A stretch of DNA of 18,085 nt from Coemansia sp. RSA 922. Taxonomy: Eukaryota > Kickxellomycota > Kickxellomycetes > Kickxellales > Kickxellaceae. How positions within the stretch are numbered: position 1 is the first letter of the stretch; every line of letters begins with the position of its first letter. Where the stretch lies: the NCBI GenBank assembly GCA_027577415.1, contig JANBQS010000435.1, forward strand, positions 1 to 18,085, read 5' to 3'. The notes beneath the pieces are model-generated. The model did no database searches and was not told the DNA's origin. It was given only the letters and a program-made list of their open reading frames with translations. Shown here piece by piece: positions 1 to 8,130 of the stretch. The translations under genes were made by a program, and so were the position numbers.

Positions 1-1418
1 AAGATACGAGTAGTCTAGTGGATGAACGCGATCGGCTGCCCACGACCAGTCCTTTTCCCAGTCCGGCACCTCTTGCGCGTGGTTGGCTTCACTATCATGG
101 GCGTCAGCATAAGCGCTAGGATCTTGCTCATCATGCACGAGCGAGGCAGGAGGCTCGGTGATATGGTGGTAGCCCTTGCCAAACGCCAGGCTCTTGTCGT
201 AGGGGCCCTTCCAATACCTCCATCCCGAGACGCATTCGTCGTGGATATTCCACCAGAAATTCACCAGCTGTCGCCAGCGCTCCGACATCGTAGGATCCGA
301 ATGCAACAGTCCGCCAGATGAGCGCTCCCAGTGCCACGGCTTGGAGATGCCAATAAAATGAACAACGCGTACATCGTGGCCAAAGCGCTGCAATGCTGGT
401 TTGTACGTGTAATACACGTTGGCAGTCGCGTTGTAGAGAAACGGCAGGCGGCGGTAGGGGCTCGCCGTAGACCAGTCAGAAAAGTGCTCGTTTAACAGAC
501 CCTGATCGGCGCCTATTTTAATTGCACAAATGCAGATACAGGCAAACAGACAGTGGCAATCATTAAGTCGGATGGATTAGCCTAGCGCTTTCATTCATAC
601 AATTGGCGGTATTTCAGGTACGCATGGCGAGGGTGCGCCCAAATGGCATTGCTGAACCCTGGTCTGGGTACCAAGGAGTGCCAGCGTGGATTAGGGGGAG
701 TGGTGAGCAAAGCGTCACGAAGACAGCAAGGGTGGCGGACAAGCAGTTAAACAATGTACAAACACGCTGTAGTAGCGCCTGTCTGCGAATATGTGTGTGT
801 GCAGAAGGTGGTCAATGATATAGATACTTTACCATCGAAGCTGGCAGTGGAGACAGCCGCACGAGTAACGAGATCGCGGTAGCAGTCGTATCCAGGAGCT
901 AGCAGCAAGACGCCCGAGTTGAAGCAGTCAGGCCACCCAGTATCGGGAGCGGCCGCAATAAGGCCGCCCTTCTTCCAGTCGTCAGAGCGCTCGCTGCGCC
1001 AACTATCGAACCGTAAAAACATGTCGTCAATGGGCTGACGCACCAAGGTGTCTGCATCCAGATAGCATACAGCATCCCAGGCACCAAACAATGCTGGGTC
1101 CCACAGCTGGATCTTGGTCAGTGTGCTTCGCAGATCCGGACGACCCAGCAGATCAAGATTATCGTCGTCCGTGGACAGCCGCAGCTCAGCTTCGATCACG
1201 CCATCAAAGTGCGCGCGCAGTCGCTGTAGTGAGTGCTCGCTAAGCGACGATGGCGTGGCCAGACACACGATGCTGTAGGGCGTTAGGGTGCGGCGCAAGG
1301 AGTGCAGGAGTACCAGTGCCCCGTCCACGTACGAGTCCGTGGTCACTAGTGTGGCATAGGCAAAGCGCGGGGATGCCTCAGCGGCCTCTTTTGCTCGCGA
1401 CTGGCCGGCGTCGCTCAT
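1..1418 (-). CDS. Glycogenin-like glucosyltransferase (GT8), copy 1; 3' end outside window
   Basis: Self-glucosylating protein that makes the primer for glycogen synthase in the cytosol. Exon 1 is 833-1418 (ATG at 1418) and exon 2 runs from 512 past the window edge; 366 residues are visible. Seen directly: an N-terminal ATLVTTDSYVDGALVL strand, GRPDLRSTLTK (K102 matches the conserved glycogenin lysine), the metal-binding DAD at 121-123 in YLDADTLV, GWPDCFNSGV, and DQGLLN formed across the splice junction. Then follow LPFLYN, VYYTY (Y230 aligns with the autoglucosylated Tyr of animal glycogenin) and VVHFIG-KPW. The 320-bp intron has a GTAAAGTA donor and a TTAAAATAG acceptor, phase 1; without it the first reading frame stops at 747. 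The tail is acidic and Trp-rich (DWEKDWSW), possibly a glycogen-synthase-binding region, as in other glycogenin C-termini (inference). Its paralogue at 3301 is divergently transcribed. Confidence 0.93.
513..832 (-). other. Intron of glycogenin copy 1
   Basis: 320-bp phase-1 GT-AG intron. The donor GTAAAGTATC directly follows the GAT-G of the SFDG motif, and the acceptor ends in AAAATAG before GCGCCGATCAG. Splicing gives SFDGADQGLLN, matching the glycogenin consensus. The intron lies at the same codon and phase as the one in the paralogue at 3884-4049, though it is about twice as long. Confidence 0.9.
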
Positions 1419-1689
1419 TTTTACTTCAAGTAGGAGACACTGAATTTACCAGCGGCGAGGTTCAAAAGGGACTGGGACTTATTTCGAATTGCGAGTGAGC
1501 TAGAGTGGAATGTAAGCGCTCTACAAAAGTGAAAAGTGAATAAAAAAAATCGGATGATGTAGCAAACAAGAGAGCAAGTGGTCAGTTGCAGGCACAGTTG
1601 GAAAAATGGCCGGACAAATAGGTGGTGCCAAAAGCGTTGGCGGCCGAAGGACCTTGTGCTGGCCAACGGATGAAGAGGAGAGGCGATCG

Positions 1690-1709
1690 CCCCTTTGCCA
1701 AAATAGGGG
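1690..1709. promoter_or_regulatory. Inverted CCCCT / AGGGG pair (STRE-like)
   Basis: CCCCT at 1690-1694 and AGGGG at 1705-1709 are exact inverted copies of the core stress response element, 10 bp apart and about 270-290 bp upstream of the minus-strand glycogenin start. In yeast, Msn2/Msn4 bind CCCCT and regulate glycogen genes. Use here is inferred only; five-base cores occur often by chance. Confidence 0.3.
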
Positions 1710-2011
1710 GATGAGGTTGCGCTTAGCGCTCTTCAGGGCTCATGAGAACTATCGACAGGGCGGCAAGCGACGTGCGTTTGAGCACCACCAGCGCAGCAAC
1801 CTGCCCGCGCAATGACAATGTGATACTATTCTGCCTCCGTGCAGCCATGTGCTGGGCGAACAACGGCAATGTGTCCTGAACGAGAGACAATGAAGAATGT
1901 CGTGGAGTGGGGGGATGATACTAGAGATACACATGATAAGAGCAAGCGGAGCTGGCTCCTGATGATGGCTCAAGATACAGACACAAAAACAATCAGTTGG
2001 CTCAGCTGCCT

Positions 2012-2040
2012 TGTCAGATATCTTGATGGAAGATCTGACA
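2012..2040. repeat. Short inverted repeat / hairpin
   Basis: TGTCAGAT and ATCTGACA pair exactly, and the inner CTT/AAG continue the stem around a GATGG loop, with a two-base bulge (AT) on the left arm. It lies in the glycogenin intergenic region. It could be a binding palindrome or a structured RNA fragment; no host gene is apparent. Confidence 0.4.
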
Positions 2041-3300
2041 GCATCAGCCAGGCCCGACACTCCATGTCAAAGCTAGCATATGCCACCGATGCCGCAGATC
2101 GTGCACGGTAGGCGACGTGGATCAGACATAGACACATAGGACGGCTTACTGTACCTTGTATAGCGCAGAGAACAGAGCAGACAGGCTAGCACACAGGCAA
2201 AAGGAATAATAATAATAAACAGTGGACAAAATACTTCAACAAGAGGAAGAAGCCAGATGATAAGGAGTTGGACGCGCAAGGACCCGCCCACCCGCCTGAC
2301 GCAGGGATCAATTTTGGAAGGCTGCCATTCAAGGCAGATTGCAATCTGCAGACAAGGCAGGAGAGACGCATCATCGCCGCGAGTTTGGGGGAAGGGAGGA
2401 GGACATCCTGGCACCAGTATCTACGGGAGGGAGACATATGCTGGTTTATGCTCGATGCTGCAACATGTACGTGCGAATCTCCTTCGACATTTGCCCCCCC
2501 TGCTCGCCATCATTTGGATGGTGCGCAAATACCATGCACCTCCCTGCCGCCAAACGAGCCCTTGTTATGCGCAATCCATGTATGCCATATTAATGCGTAC
2601 TCCCCCTTGCGCTTGGACGCAGCTGTCGGTGTCTGTGCAACAGGCGTTGGGGGGAGAGAGGGAGCGCAACTGCCGCCACGCCTACTGATAAACGATACGG
2701 GAGCCTATTGTCTCTTATGCGCGGCGCAACGCCAGCCCTACTAAGCGCCTCAAGTTTAGTTGGCCACGTCATATCTACATGGTATCAGCCCCAAGGTGTC
2801 GAGCCAGCAATACATGCCAAATGACCCTAACGCAAGGTCGGCTCATCACGGCACTTTTCGCACATATCCAGAATCGATGCAGGTGTGCTTGAGCGCCTTG
2901 CATACATGCGCTGCACTTGTCGGGGATGCTGCACTCGCTTTGGAAAGCGCAGAGCGAGTGAACCAATAGCAGCAACCGCCATTACTACGCGCAATTATTT
3001 GGCCCACCAAGGGTCCTTTGGCATGTCCTCACATGCGCAGTCCTAGCATGACGTGATGCAGGCCGATATGCTCGCTACACGCTTTCGCTACTAACAGTGC
3101 CTATATTTGCTGCGCCAGGCTCTCTGTGCCAAAAACAAAATGCCACAGTAAACGTTCTCTTTGAATATTATATATCTAGACGTTGTTTTGCCTCTTTGCT
3201 AAAGAAAATATAGAAAAAAATATTAGCGATATACATTTCTCGCCGTCACTTTAATTCTCCGCGTATCTTTTCTGTTCTCATATTTTGCGACTTTTAAACA

Positions 3301-4678
3301 ATGTCAGATACTAATTCCGCTACAAAGCGTGTATGCTTTGCCACTTTGCTCACAACCGACTCGTATGTGCATGGCGCTCTGGTGCTGGCTGCCTCGCTAC
3401 GCGCCACCGGAACTCGGCACGAGATTATATGTCTAGTAGCCGACGGCCAGCTATCGCGCCCAGCGCTCGAGCGTCTAGCTCCGGCATTTGACCGCATAGT
3501 CAGCGTGCCTATTCTGGATACAAACGACGCCAACAACTTGGCGCTGCTGGGCCGCCCCGACTTGGGCTCGACAGTGACCAAGATCGGCATATGGGGGCTG
3601 ACAGAGTACGAGCGTGTTGCCTTTCTCGATGCTGACACGCTTGTACTCGACCAAATTGACTCGTTACTCTGCCTGGACTCATCCGCCGAACTGTTGCCAG
3701 GCGATGCGGCTGTCGGCCGCGACTATCGTCCCAACGGCGGTATGGCTAACGAGGGTCTGCTGGCAGCTGCGCCTGACTTGGGCTGGCCGGACTGCTTCAA
3801 CTCGGGCGTTTTTGTCGCAAAACCCTCCACCACGACGCACACACGCTTGCTTGCCTTGCTCGCCAGCCAAGGTTCATTTGATGGTAAAGTACCTATGATG
3901 AAAATGCGGACTAATCTCATCCAATCCATAGAGGCAGTCGCATACCTTCCTCCCCCAACAATATGCAACATGTGCCTGGACAATCATCCTCTCATCCAGT
4001 ATCATTATCGATTTGCATGCAATCTCCACTATCGATGTGCATAATGTAGGCGGAGATCAGGGACTGCTCAATGCCTATTTCGACGACTGGAGCCGCGCCG
4101 ACCATACCCGCCGCCTGCCATTTGCCTATAATACGACGTCAACGAGCTTTTACACTTATGCGCCGGCGTTTGCCCATTTCGCGGATTCTATCAAGGTCGT
4201 GCACTTTATCGGCGCACAGAAGCCTTGGAAATGGCGTCGCGCTCACGATGGCTCCTTGCTACTAGGCGCCACAGCCGCTACTCCCTATGACTCTAACGCA
4301 TCGCCATTTGCCGTGTTTATCGAAAAGTGGTGGAATGTCCATGACACCCATGTATCTTTGTGGTCGCCCGCCAAGGGTCATTTCAGCCAGGAAGTGGCGT
4401 TGTCGCTCTCCGAGCACTACGGCCCTGGCTCTGCTTTAGGTTGTGTTGCGCGCGAGCAACCTTCTCTGAGTGTAGCCTCGCTGTCGCTTTCGTCGCACCA
4501 GTTGGACGATGCGTGGAAGAGAGAAGGAAACGATTATGCCTCTATCGAAAGCCGCGGTACTAGTGAAAATGGTTGGAGTGAGTTCATGCCCGCCCACGAC
4601 TTTGCTCTTAGCCCATTGAGTTCAGGGGCTTCTTCTAGCCACTCTAGTGGTATCAATTTAAACCGCCAATCTAACTAG
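3301..4678 (+). CDS. Glycogenin-like glucosyltransferase (GT8), copy 2
   Basis: Complete glycogenin homologue of 403 residues: exon 1 at 3301-3883, exon 2 at 4050-4678. It transfers glucose from UDP-glucose to itself and starts glycogen particles. Visible GT8 features in order: ATLLTTDSYVHGALVL near the N-terminus, K94 in GRPDLGSTVTK, metal-binding DAD at 110-112 (FLDADTLV), GWPDCFNSGV at 161-170, SFDGGDQGLLN at 192-202, LPFAYN, Tyr229 in FYTYAPAF at the place of the animal autoglucosylation Tyr, and KVVHFIGAQKPW. The catalytic domain ends near 260. The remaining 140 residues are Ser-rich with no recognised domain and end in a serine cluster. Compared with copy 1 it has an insertion around residues 126-148. 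The AT-rich stretch just upstream supports the ATG at 3301. It converges with the gene at 4881. Confidence 0.95.
3884..4049 (+). other. Intron of glycogenin copy 2
   Basis: 166-bp phase-1 GT-AG intron with donor GTAAAGTACC and acceptor ATAATGTAG. Joining GAT-G to GCGGAGATCAG restores SFDGGDQGLLN. The donor sequence GATGGTAAAGTA is identical to that of copy 1, so the intron predates the duplication. Confidence 0.92.
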
Positions 4679-4880
4679 TTTTCCTTAGAGGCGCGACTTT
4701 TTTATTATCGCCACTAGCGATGACATGAAACATGTTGCTTGACTTTGGTACCACTTTTCTGACGGATGGAGAAATTACACAGACAGTTCTTTCTAATGTA
4801 AACCAATGATATTTTAAGTATCTGAATAGGAAAGTAGGCATAGGTGATACGTCCAGCGTACCAAATTTATTAACATTTAA

Positions 4881-5441
4881 TTATATGACACGACCATTGA
4901 CGTGGCCGTTATTGAGATGAGCATTGTCATCTTGATCGTCATAATCTTGATCGCTATAGACTTCATCACTATAGACTTCATCACTATCGACTTCATCGCT
5001 GTTGAATTGGTCGCTATAGTCTTCGTCGCTATCGTCTTGGTCACTGTCGTCTGGAGAGCTACTGTCTGGAGAGCTATTGTCTTCAGAGCTATCGATTAGA
5101 GGGTCATTGATCAAATCGTTATGTATACCCTCAACCCTGTCATCCACATCTTCTTCGTGACCGTAGAAGATATATTTACAATCATCGTCGATATCAGGCT
5201 CCGCTTCGTTTAAATGTCCTAGCCGCCCGTAGTTAGCATCGTACATATCATAAATTCGACCATCAGTACCATTAAGCAAATAATGAATGTTAATCCTGTA
5301 TCTTTGGACTCGCAAGGCGTCTAAGTTAGTAATAGCACGACGACTGAATGTACGATAGGTTGGCCTACCCATATTATCTCTCAAGTACGCGATAATAATT
5401 CTGTTGGGATTGGTATAGTCTTCAGGCCTAACGCGTCGCAT
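4881..5441 (-). CDS. Unrecognised 186-residue protein with acidic pentapeptide-repeat tail
   Basis: Not recognised as a known family. Residues 1 to about 85 look globular: a hydrophobic strand (NRIIIAYL), a TFSRRAITNLDAL segment that could be a helix, then strand-like INIHYLLNGTDGRIYDMYD and KYIFYGH. From about 115 the protein becomes a low-complexity acidic tail of D/S/E/Q/Y pentapeptides such as YSDEV, YSDQD and DSDEV, encoded by an imperfect 15-bp repeat at about 4940-5080. It ends NGHVNGRVI. The ATG at 5441 is preceded by a TATA box 101 bp upstream. The order of predicted strands resembles the proteins at 6024 and 7270, so the three may be distant relatives (inference). No signal peptide is obvious. 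Confidence 0.7.
   Translation of the reverse strand: MRRVRPEDYTNPNRIIIAYLRDNMGRPTYRTFSRRAITNLDALRVQRYRINIHYLLNGTDGRIYDMYDANYGRLGHLNEAEPDIDDDCKYIFYGHEEDVDDRVEGIHNDLINDPLIDSSEDNSSPDSSSPDDSDQDDSDEDYSDQFNSDEVDSDEVYSDEVYSDQDYDDQDDNAHLNNGHVNGRVI
4935..5085 (-). repeat. Imperfect 15-bp minisatellite in coding sequence
   Basis: Tandem copies of a unit like TCATCACTATAGACT (+ strand), five codons long. Neighbouring copies differ by one to a few bases. The period is a multiple of three, so copy-number changes would only add or remove pentapeptides from the acidic tail. Confidence 0.75.
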
Positions 5442-6023
5442 TGTGATAATATACTTTTAGTAGTGTGACGGTGATGGGGTAAAGAGAAGATAGAATGTCA
5501 CTTTGTTTTGTTTGATTGAAAAACACTGGCGTAGAGTGGGCTTTATATACCCGCCATGAGAAGGCAAAAAAGGATCGCGGTCCAATTTTTCCCCCAAAGG
5601 TGGCGCAATCTTCTCCCAGACAGTGCAAAACAAAACTAAAAATAATTATCGCCTCAAAGAAGGTGAAAGAAGCTGTGGTTTGGGTACCCCCAAAAAACTA
5701 AGGGCTGATTCCAAAATTATCTATGCCATTGACACGCTCAAAAAAAAAAAACGAGGCTGTGTTAATTTTGATATTAAAGATCATCGAGTCCTCTACTAAT
5801 TGTGTGGACAAAGTAGCTCCTATATTGACGGGTTCTTGTCACTAGTTTCTCAGAAAGTAAAGAATATATGCTTGGTAAAGGAAATATATTTATCTATATG
5901 AATGTCATTCGTTACAGGTACTTTGGGCGAAATGAATTAACGCCCAGCTCTCGTGGTCTTATGAAATAAAAATCTCATCCGTGGTTTCCCTACGAGGCAG
6001 ACACCCGATTGGGTTTTTGGCAA
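5442..6023. other. Intergenic region upstream of the acidic-repeat gene
   Basis: AT-rich and non-coding. It holds the minus-strand promoter of the gene ending at 4881 (TATA at 5542-5549) and an A11 run near 5740. Short open frames here have no recognisable content. The right part should contain the 3' untranslated sequence of the copy-A gene. Confidence 0.6.
5542..5549 (-). promoter_or_regulatory. TATA box (TATATAAA) for gene 4881-5441
   Basis: On the minus strand this reads GGGTATATAAAGCCC, 101 bp before the ATG at 5441. The same arrangement with a nearly identical core precedes the genes starting at 6416 and 7644. Confidence 0.65.
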
Positions 6024-6416
6024 TTAGGGCATGTGTGTGTATGATCCATCCCAACTGTGAGCCGTGATCGCCATCGCGCAACATAGTTTATAGAGCGGCG
6101 TGTTGTCAAGCAATGCATCACTTAGCCCATTAAACATCGAAAGTTTAGCAAATACAAAGCATACTGGATGGTCAATGGTGTTCTCACTAAACGTAGACAC
6201 AATATCATTAGACTCAACCCTACCATTGCTGCTTACGATGAAAAGAGATGTTTGATCCATGTATTCATTATTTTCCCCCTCAAATATTGCTGTCATCAAA
6301 TCGTTTGCAGCTTGCTTATACGTTTTTCCTGTGCAATTCTGATTAATCACTTTAACTGAAAGAACACTCCATCATACTATGTGCATTACAGGACACTGGG
6401 TGATATCATCGGCCAT
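6024..6416 (-). pseudogene. Copy A of duplicated small-protein gene, in-frame TGA at codon 15
   Basis: Homologue of the intact gene at 7270-7644, with no recognised function. The ATG at 6416 lies at the same place as the paralogue's start (CATTGTTAATNGAGGTTCT on the + strand in both). Codons 1-13 (MADDITQCPVMHI) match MRDITNCFVVQI. A TGA follows at 6372-6374, and the frame then continues with matching sequence: NCTGKTY, QTSLFIVSSNGRVE and FSEN-DHPVCFVF. The stop-containing stretch is the same length as in copy B (13 codons from I to NCTG), so a nonsense change in an otherwise maintained frame is the simplest reading. A 39-nt GT-AG segment at 6339-6377 spans the stop exactly in frame and would rescue the protein if spliced, but that is very short for an intron. 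The last 35 or so residues differ from copy B. Confidence 0.6.
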
Positions 6417-6523
6417 TGTTAATCGAGGTTCTAAGAATAAATTAGTGGTTAAGGGCAGATAGTTGAATATAATAGTGTTGTGAAGAGAGGAGAGGGGAGG
6501 AGGGATGGCATATACGGACGAGC

Positions 6524-6531
6524 TTTATATA
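6524..6531 (-). promoter_or_regulatory. TATA box (TATATAAA) for copy A
   Basis: Reads AGTATATAAAGCTC on the minus strand, 108 bp before the ATG at 6416. It is embedded in sequence homologous to the copy-B promoter (shared GCTTGGGGTGGCCG block just beyond, + strand). Confidence 0.65.
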
Positions 6532-6812
6532 CTACGCTTGGGGTGGCCGCCGACGCAACAAAAGTGAGAGAGAGAGCTGCGGCAGAGGTATTTCCCCAAC
6601 ATTTTTACCGTCGTCATTGTCATCGACGTCATTGGCGTCATAGCAGTGTTTTTGAAAAGGAGTGTAAGAACTATAAAACGAGAATGGACAAACGAAAATC
6701 AAAAGGGGCACAAAAAAACCTCTGGCAATAGGAAACAAGACTGCGTGAACAAAAGAAAAAGGATTTGGATACGATAAAAAGCAGACAAAAAATTCGGAAA
6801 CAAAACGAAAAC

Positions 6813-6820
6813 TGACGTCA
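6813..6820. promoter_or_regulatory. CRE-like palindrome TGACGTCA
   Basis: Exact 8-bp ATF/CREB palindrome about 400 bp upstream of the copy-A start. The equivalent site in unit B is GGCGTCA, half preserved. Another GACGTCA half-site lies near 6624-6630. Function is inferred from the motif only. Confidence 0.3.
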
Positions 6821-6926
6821 CAGCAGTCGGTCGACACTGGCCATAGATGTCCTCTCAAAGAGCAGCGTCTATTATTGCCAATGATCAAAAATTTTGGATT
6901 TAGTAGACCCAGAATACTTAATCACT

Positions 6927-7020
6927 TTATTGCTTTCCGGTGCGGGGGCAGTTGGCGCCTGCACCTGCACCTGCACCTGGAGCCTGGTTGCAAGCGTTGC
7001 TGCTGCCACTGTTGGCGGTG
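6927..7020 (-). pseudogene. 3'-terminal coding fragment of an unidentified gene (unit A)
   Basis: The minus-strand frame ends ...NSGSSNACNQAPGAGAGAG then ANCPRTGKQ-stop, and its TAA overlaps AATAAA (6926-6931). The fragment at 8131-8215 encodes NSSAGNQALGAASNCSRTGKK-stop with the same stop/AATAAA overlap. The two differ by 12 bp, a multiple of three, which suggests they were once under coding constraint. No ATG-started frame leads into it; a pyrimidine-containing CTTTCTGCCAAG at about 7096-7107 could be an old splice acceptor. I infer a last exon carried along in the duplication. The family is unknown. Confidence 0.4.
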
Positions 7021-7269
7021 CGGCTGCGCGATTCATGGCTAGGCCTAACGCCTTCAAATTCACTCGACCCGCTGAGCAGTGAAGCCGGCTCCTTCTGCTT
7101 GGCAGAAAGTAAATGTCGAATCAAAATGACAATATTCTAAGGAACTTAAATATATCTATTGTTGTAAGTGAAGGAGGGTATTGCTTTAAAAGTATTATAC
7201 TAGAAGCATACACGTATGTCACTCTCTACAAAACTGTCTATACTTTAAAAATAAACCTAGTCCCAATCA

Positions 7270-7644
7270 TCATTTTTGATGACTATGGCATCCATTCGAA
7301 ATCCTAATAAAGTAATCATAGACCGACTCCTCATGGAGTGACCCCTTAGAGTCTTCACAACATTTCACTATGCCAGCGTAAGTGTTATAATGACAAAACA
7401 CAAAAACTACATGATCTGGGATTTTGTTTTCGCTAAATCCGCCATCCTGATAATTATACTCCACATCGCCATTTTTAGAAACAATATATAGCGAGGTGTT
7501 GCCAGAAATTTGCTTACATGTTTCATATAACTTGTCGGCAGCAGATGAAAAGGTATCACCAGTACAATTCAGGTTATTATTAGGCGAAGATTCCAATTCG
7601 TCACGCGAAATTTGCACAACAAAACAGTTGGTAATATCACGCAT
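7270..7644 (-). CDS. Copy B of duplicated small-protein gene, 124 residues, intact
   Basis: Unrecognised protein. The ATG at 7644 sits 109 bp downstream of a TATA box, and the frame is open to TGA at 7270-7272. The sequence suggests a compact alpha/beta domain: strand (NCFVVQI), probable helix (TFSSAADKLYETCKQI), strand-turn-strand (TSLYIVSKNGDVEYNYQ) and strand (HVVFVFCHYN), followed by a Cys/His-containing tail (KCCEDS, NGCHSHQK). The order strand-helix-hairpin-strand could suit a small beta-grasp-like fold, but this is only a pattern guess. There is no signal peptide or membrane segment. Copy A at 6024-6416 is its disrupted duplicate. Conservation is strongest at NCTG, the SL[YF]IVS-NG-VE hairpin and FSEN. 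Confidence 0.7.
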   Translation of the reverse strand: MRDITNCFVVQISRDELESSPNNNLNCTGDTFSSAADKLYETCKQISGNTSLYIVSKNGDVEYNYQDGGFSENKIPDHVVFVFCHYNTYAGIVKCCEDSKGSLHEESVYDYFIRISNGCHSHQK

Positions 7645-7752
7645 TGTTAATAGAGGTTCTGAGAATAAAACTAATTACTAAGGGCAGATACTTGAAAATA
7701 ATATTGTTGTGAAGAGAGGAGAGAGAACGAGGAATGGCATCCACGGGTAAGC

Positions 7753-7760
7753 TTTTTATA
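7753..7760 (-). promoter_or_regulatory. TATA box (TATAAAAA) for copy B
   Basis: Reads GGTATAAAAAGCTT on the minus strand, 109 bp before the ATG at 7644. It is homologous in position to the copy-A TATA box at 6524-6531. Confidence 0.65.
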
Positions 7761-7851
7761 CCCTGCTTGGGGTGGCCGTCGAAGCAGCAAAAAAGAAAGA
7801 GGGAGAGAAAGCAGCGGCAAAAGGCATTACACAACATTTTTTCATCTTCAA

Positions 7852-7953
7852 TGTCATCGACGTCATTACCACTGGCATTGGCGTCATTGTCGCTGTCATC
7901 ATCGTCATCATCGTCATTATCGTCATCATTGTCATCGTCATCATAGTCGTCAT
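7852..7953. repeat. GTC/ATC trinucleotide array in copy-B upstream region
   Basis: About 100 bp made almost only of GTC, ATC and ATT triplets, lying 210-310 bp upstream of the copy-B start. The matching place in unit A (about 6609-6641) has only around ten triplets. On the minus strand one frame reads as a D/N-rich run, but it is closed by a TAG shortly upstream and gives no gene. Expansion by slippage after the duplication is the likely origin. Confidence 0.8.
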
Positions 7954-8130
7954 AAGTGTTGTGACAGGGGGAAAATGATAATGAATACTACATGATGAGG
8001 CTGCACGAGCGAAAGTGGGCGTCACAGCAGTCGGTGAACACTGGCCATGGATGTCCTCTCAAAAGAGTAGCATCTACTATTACCAATGTTCAAAATTTTT
8101 GGATAAGTAGACCCAGCGTGCATAATCACT

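Larger units (their letters stand above)
1419..3300. other. Long divergent intergenic region between glycogenin genes
   Basis: About 1.9 kb without a convincing gene. Reading frames at about 2257-2744 overlap each other on the same strand, are rich in Cys/His/Pro, and show no family motif; the longest depends on a TTG start. The region is GC-rich in the middle and becomes AT-rich from about 3150, with TATATAT around 3169-3175, about 125 bp before the ATG at 3301. It should hold both glycogenin promoters. Two local structures, an inverted CCCCT/AGGGG pair and a hairpin, are listed separately. No tRNA-like fold was found. Confidence 0.6.
6024..7020 (-). repeat. Tandem segmental duplication, left unit (A)
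   Basis: The unit carries, in transcription order, the 3' end of an upstream gene, a spacer, a promoter and the copy-A gene. It aligns with 7270-8215. Blocks easily seen in both are GTCACAGCAGTCGGT, ACACTGGCCAT, GATGTCCTCTCAAA, TAATCACTTTAT, GCTTGGGGTGGCCG and AAGGGCAGATA. Unit A has a purine-rich stretch of about 150 bp (6650-6810) that is absent from B, and lacks B's long trinucleotide array. Boundaries are approximate. Confidence 0.85.

Noticed and set aside
2257..2744. Overlapping plus-strand frames of 143 and 158 codons
   Set aside because: They lie in different frames of the same DNA, the longer needs a TTG start, composition is Cys/Pro/His-heavy, and neither has a recognisable motif.
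6532..6888. 118-codon minus-strand frame rich in Phe/Ser between the duplicates
   Set aside because: The aligned sequence in unit B has a one-base indel near its start and other non-triplet changes, so the frame is not conserved as coding.
7756..8025. Frames of Met/Thr or Ile/Val runs across the triplet array
   Set aside because: Produced by the GTC/ATC trinucleotide repeat itself; no flanking domain and no shared frame in unit A.
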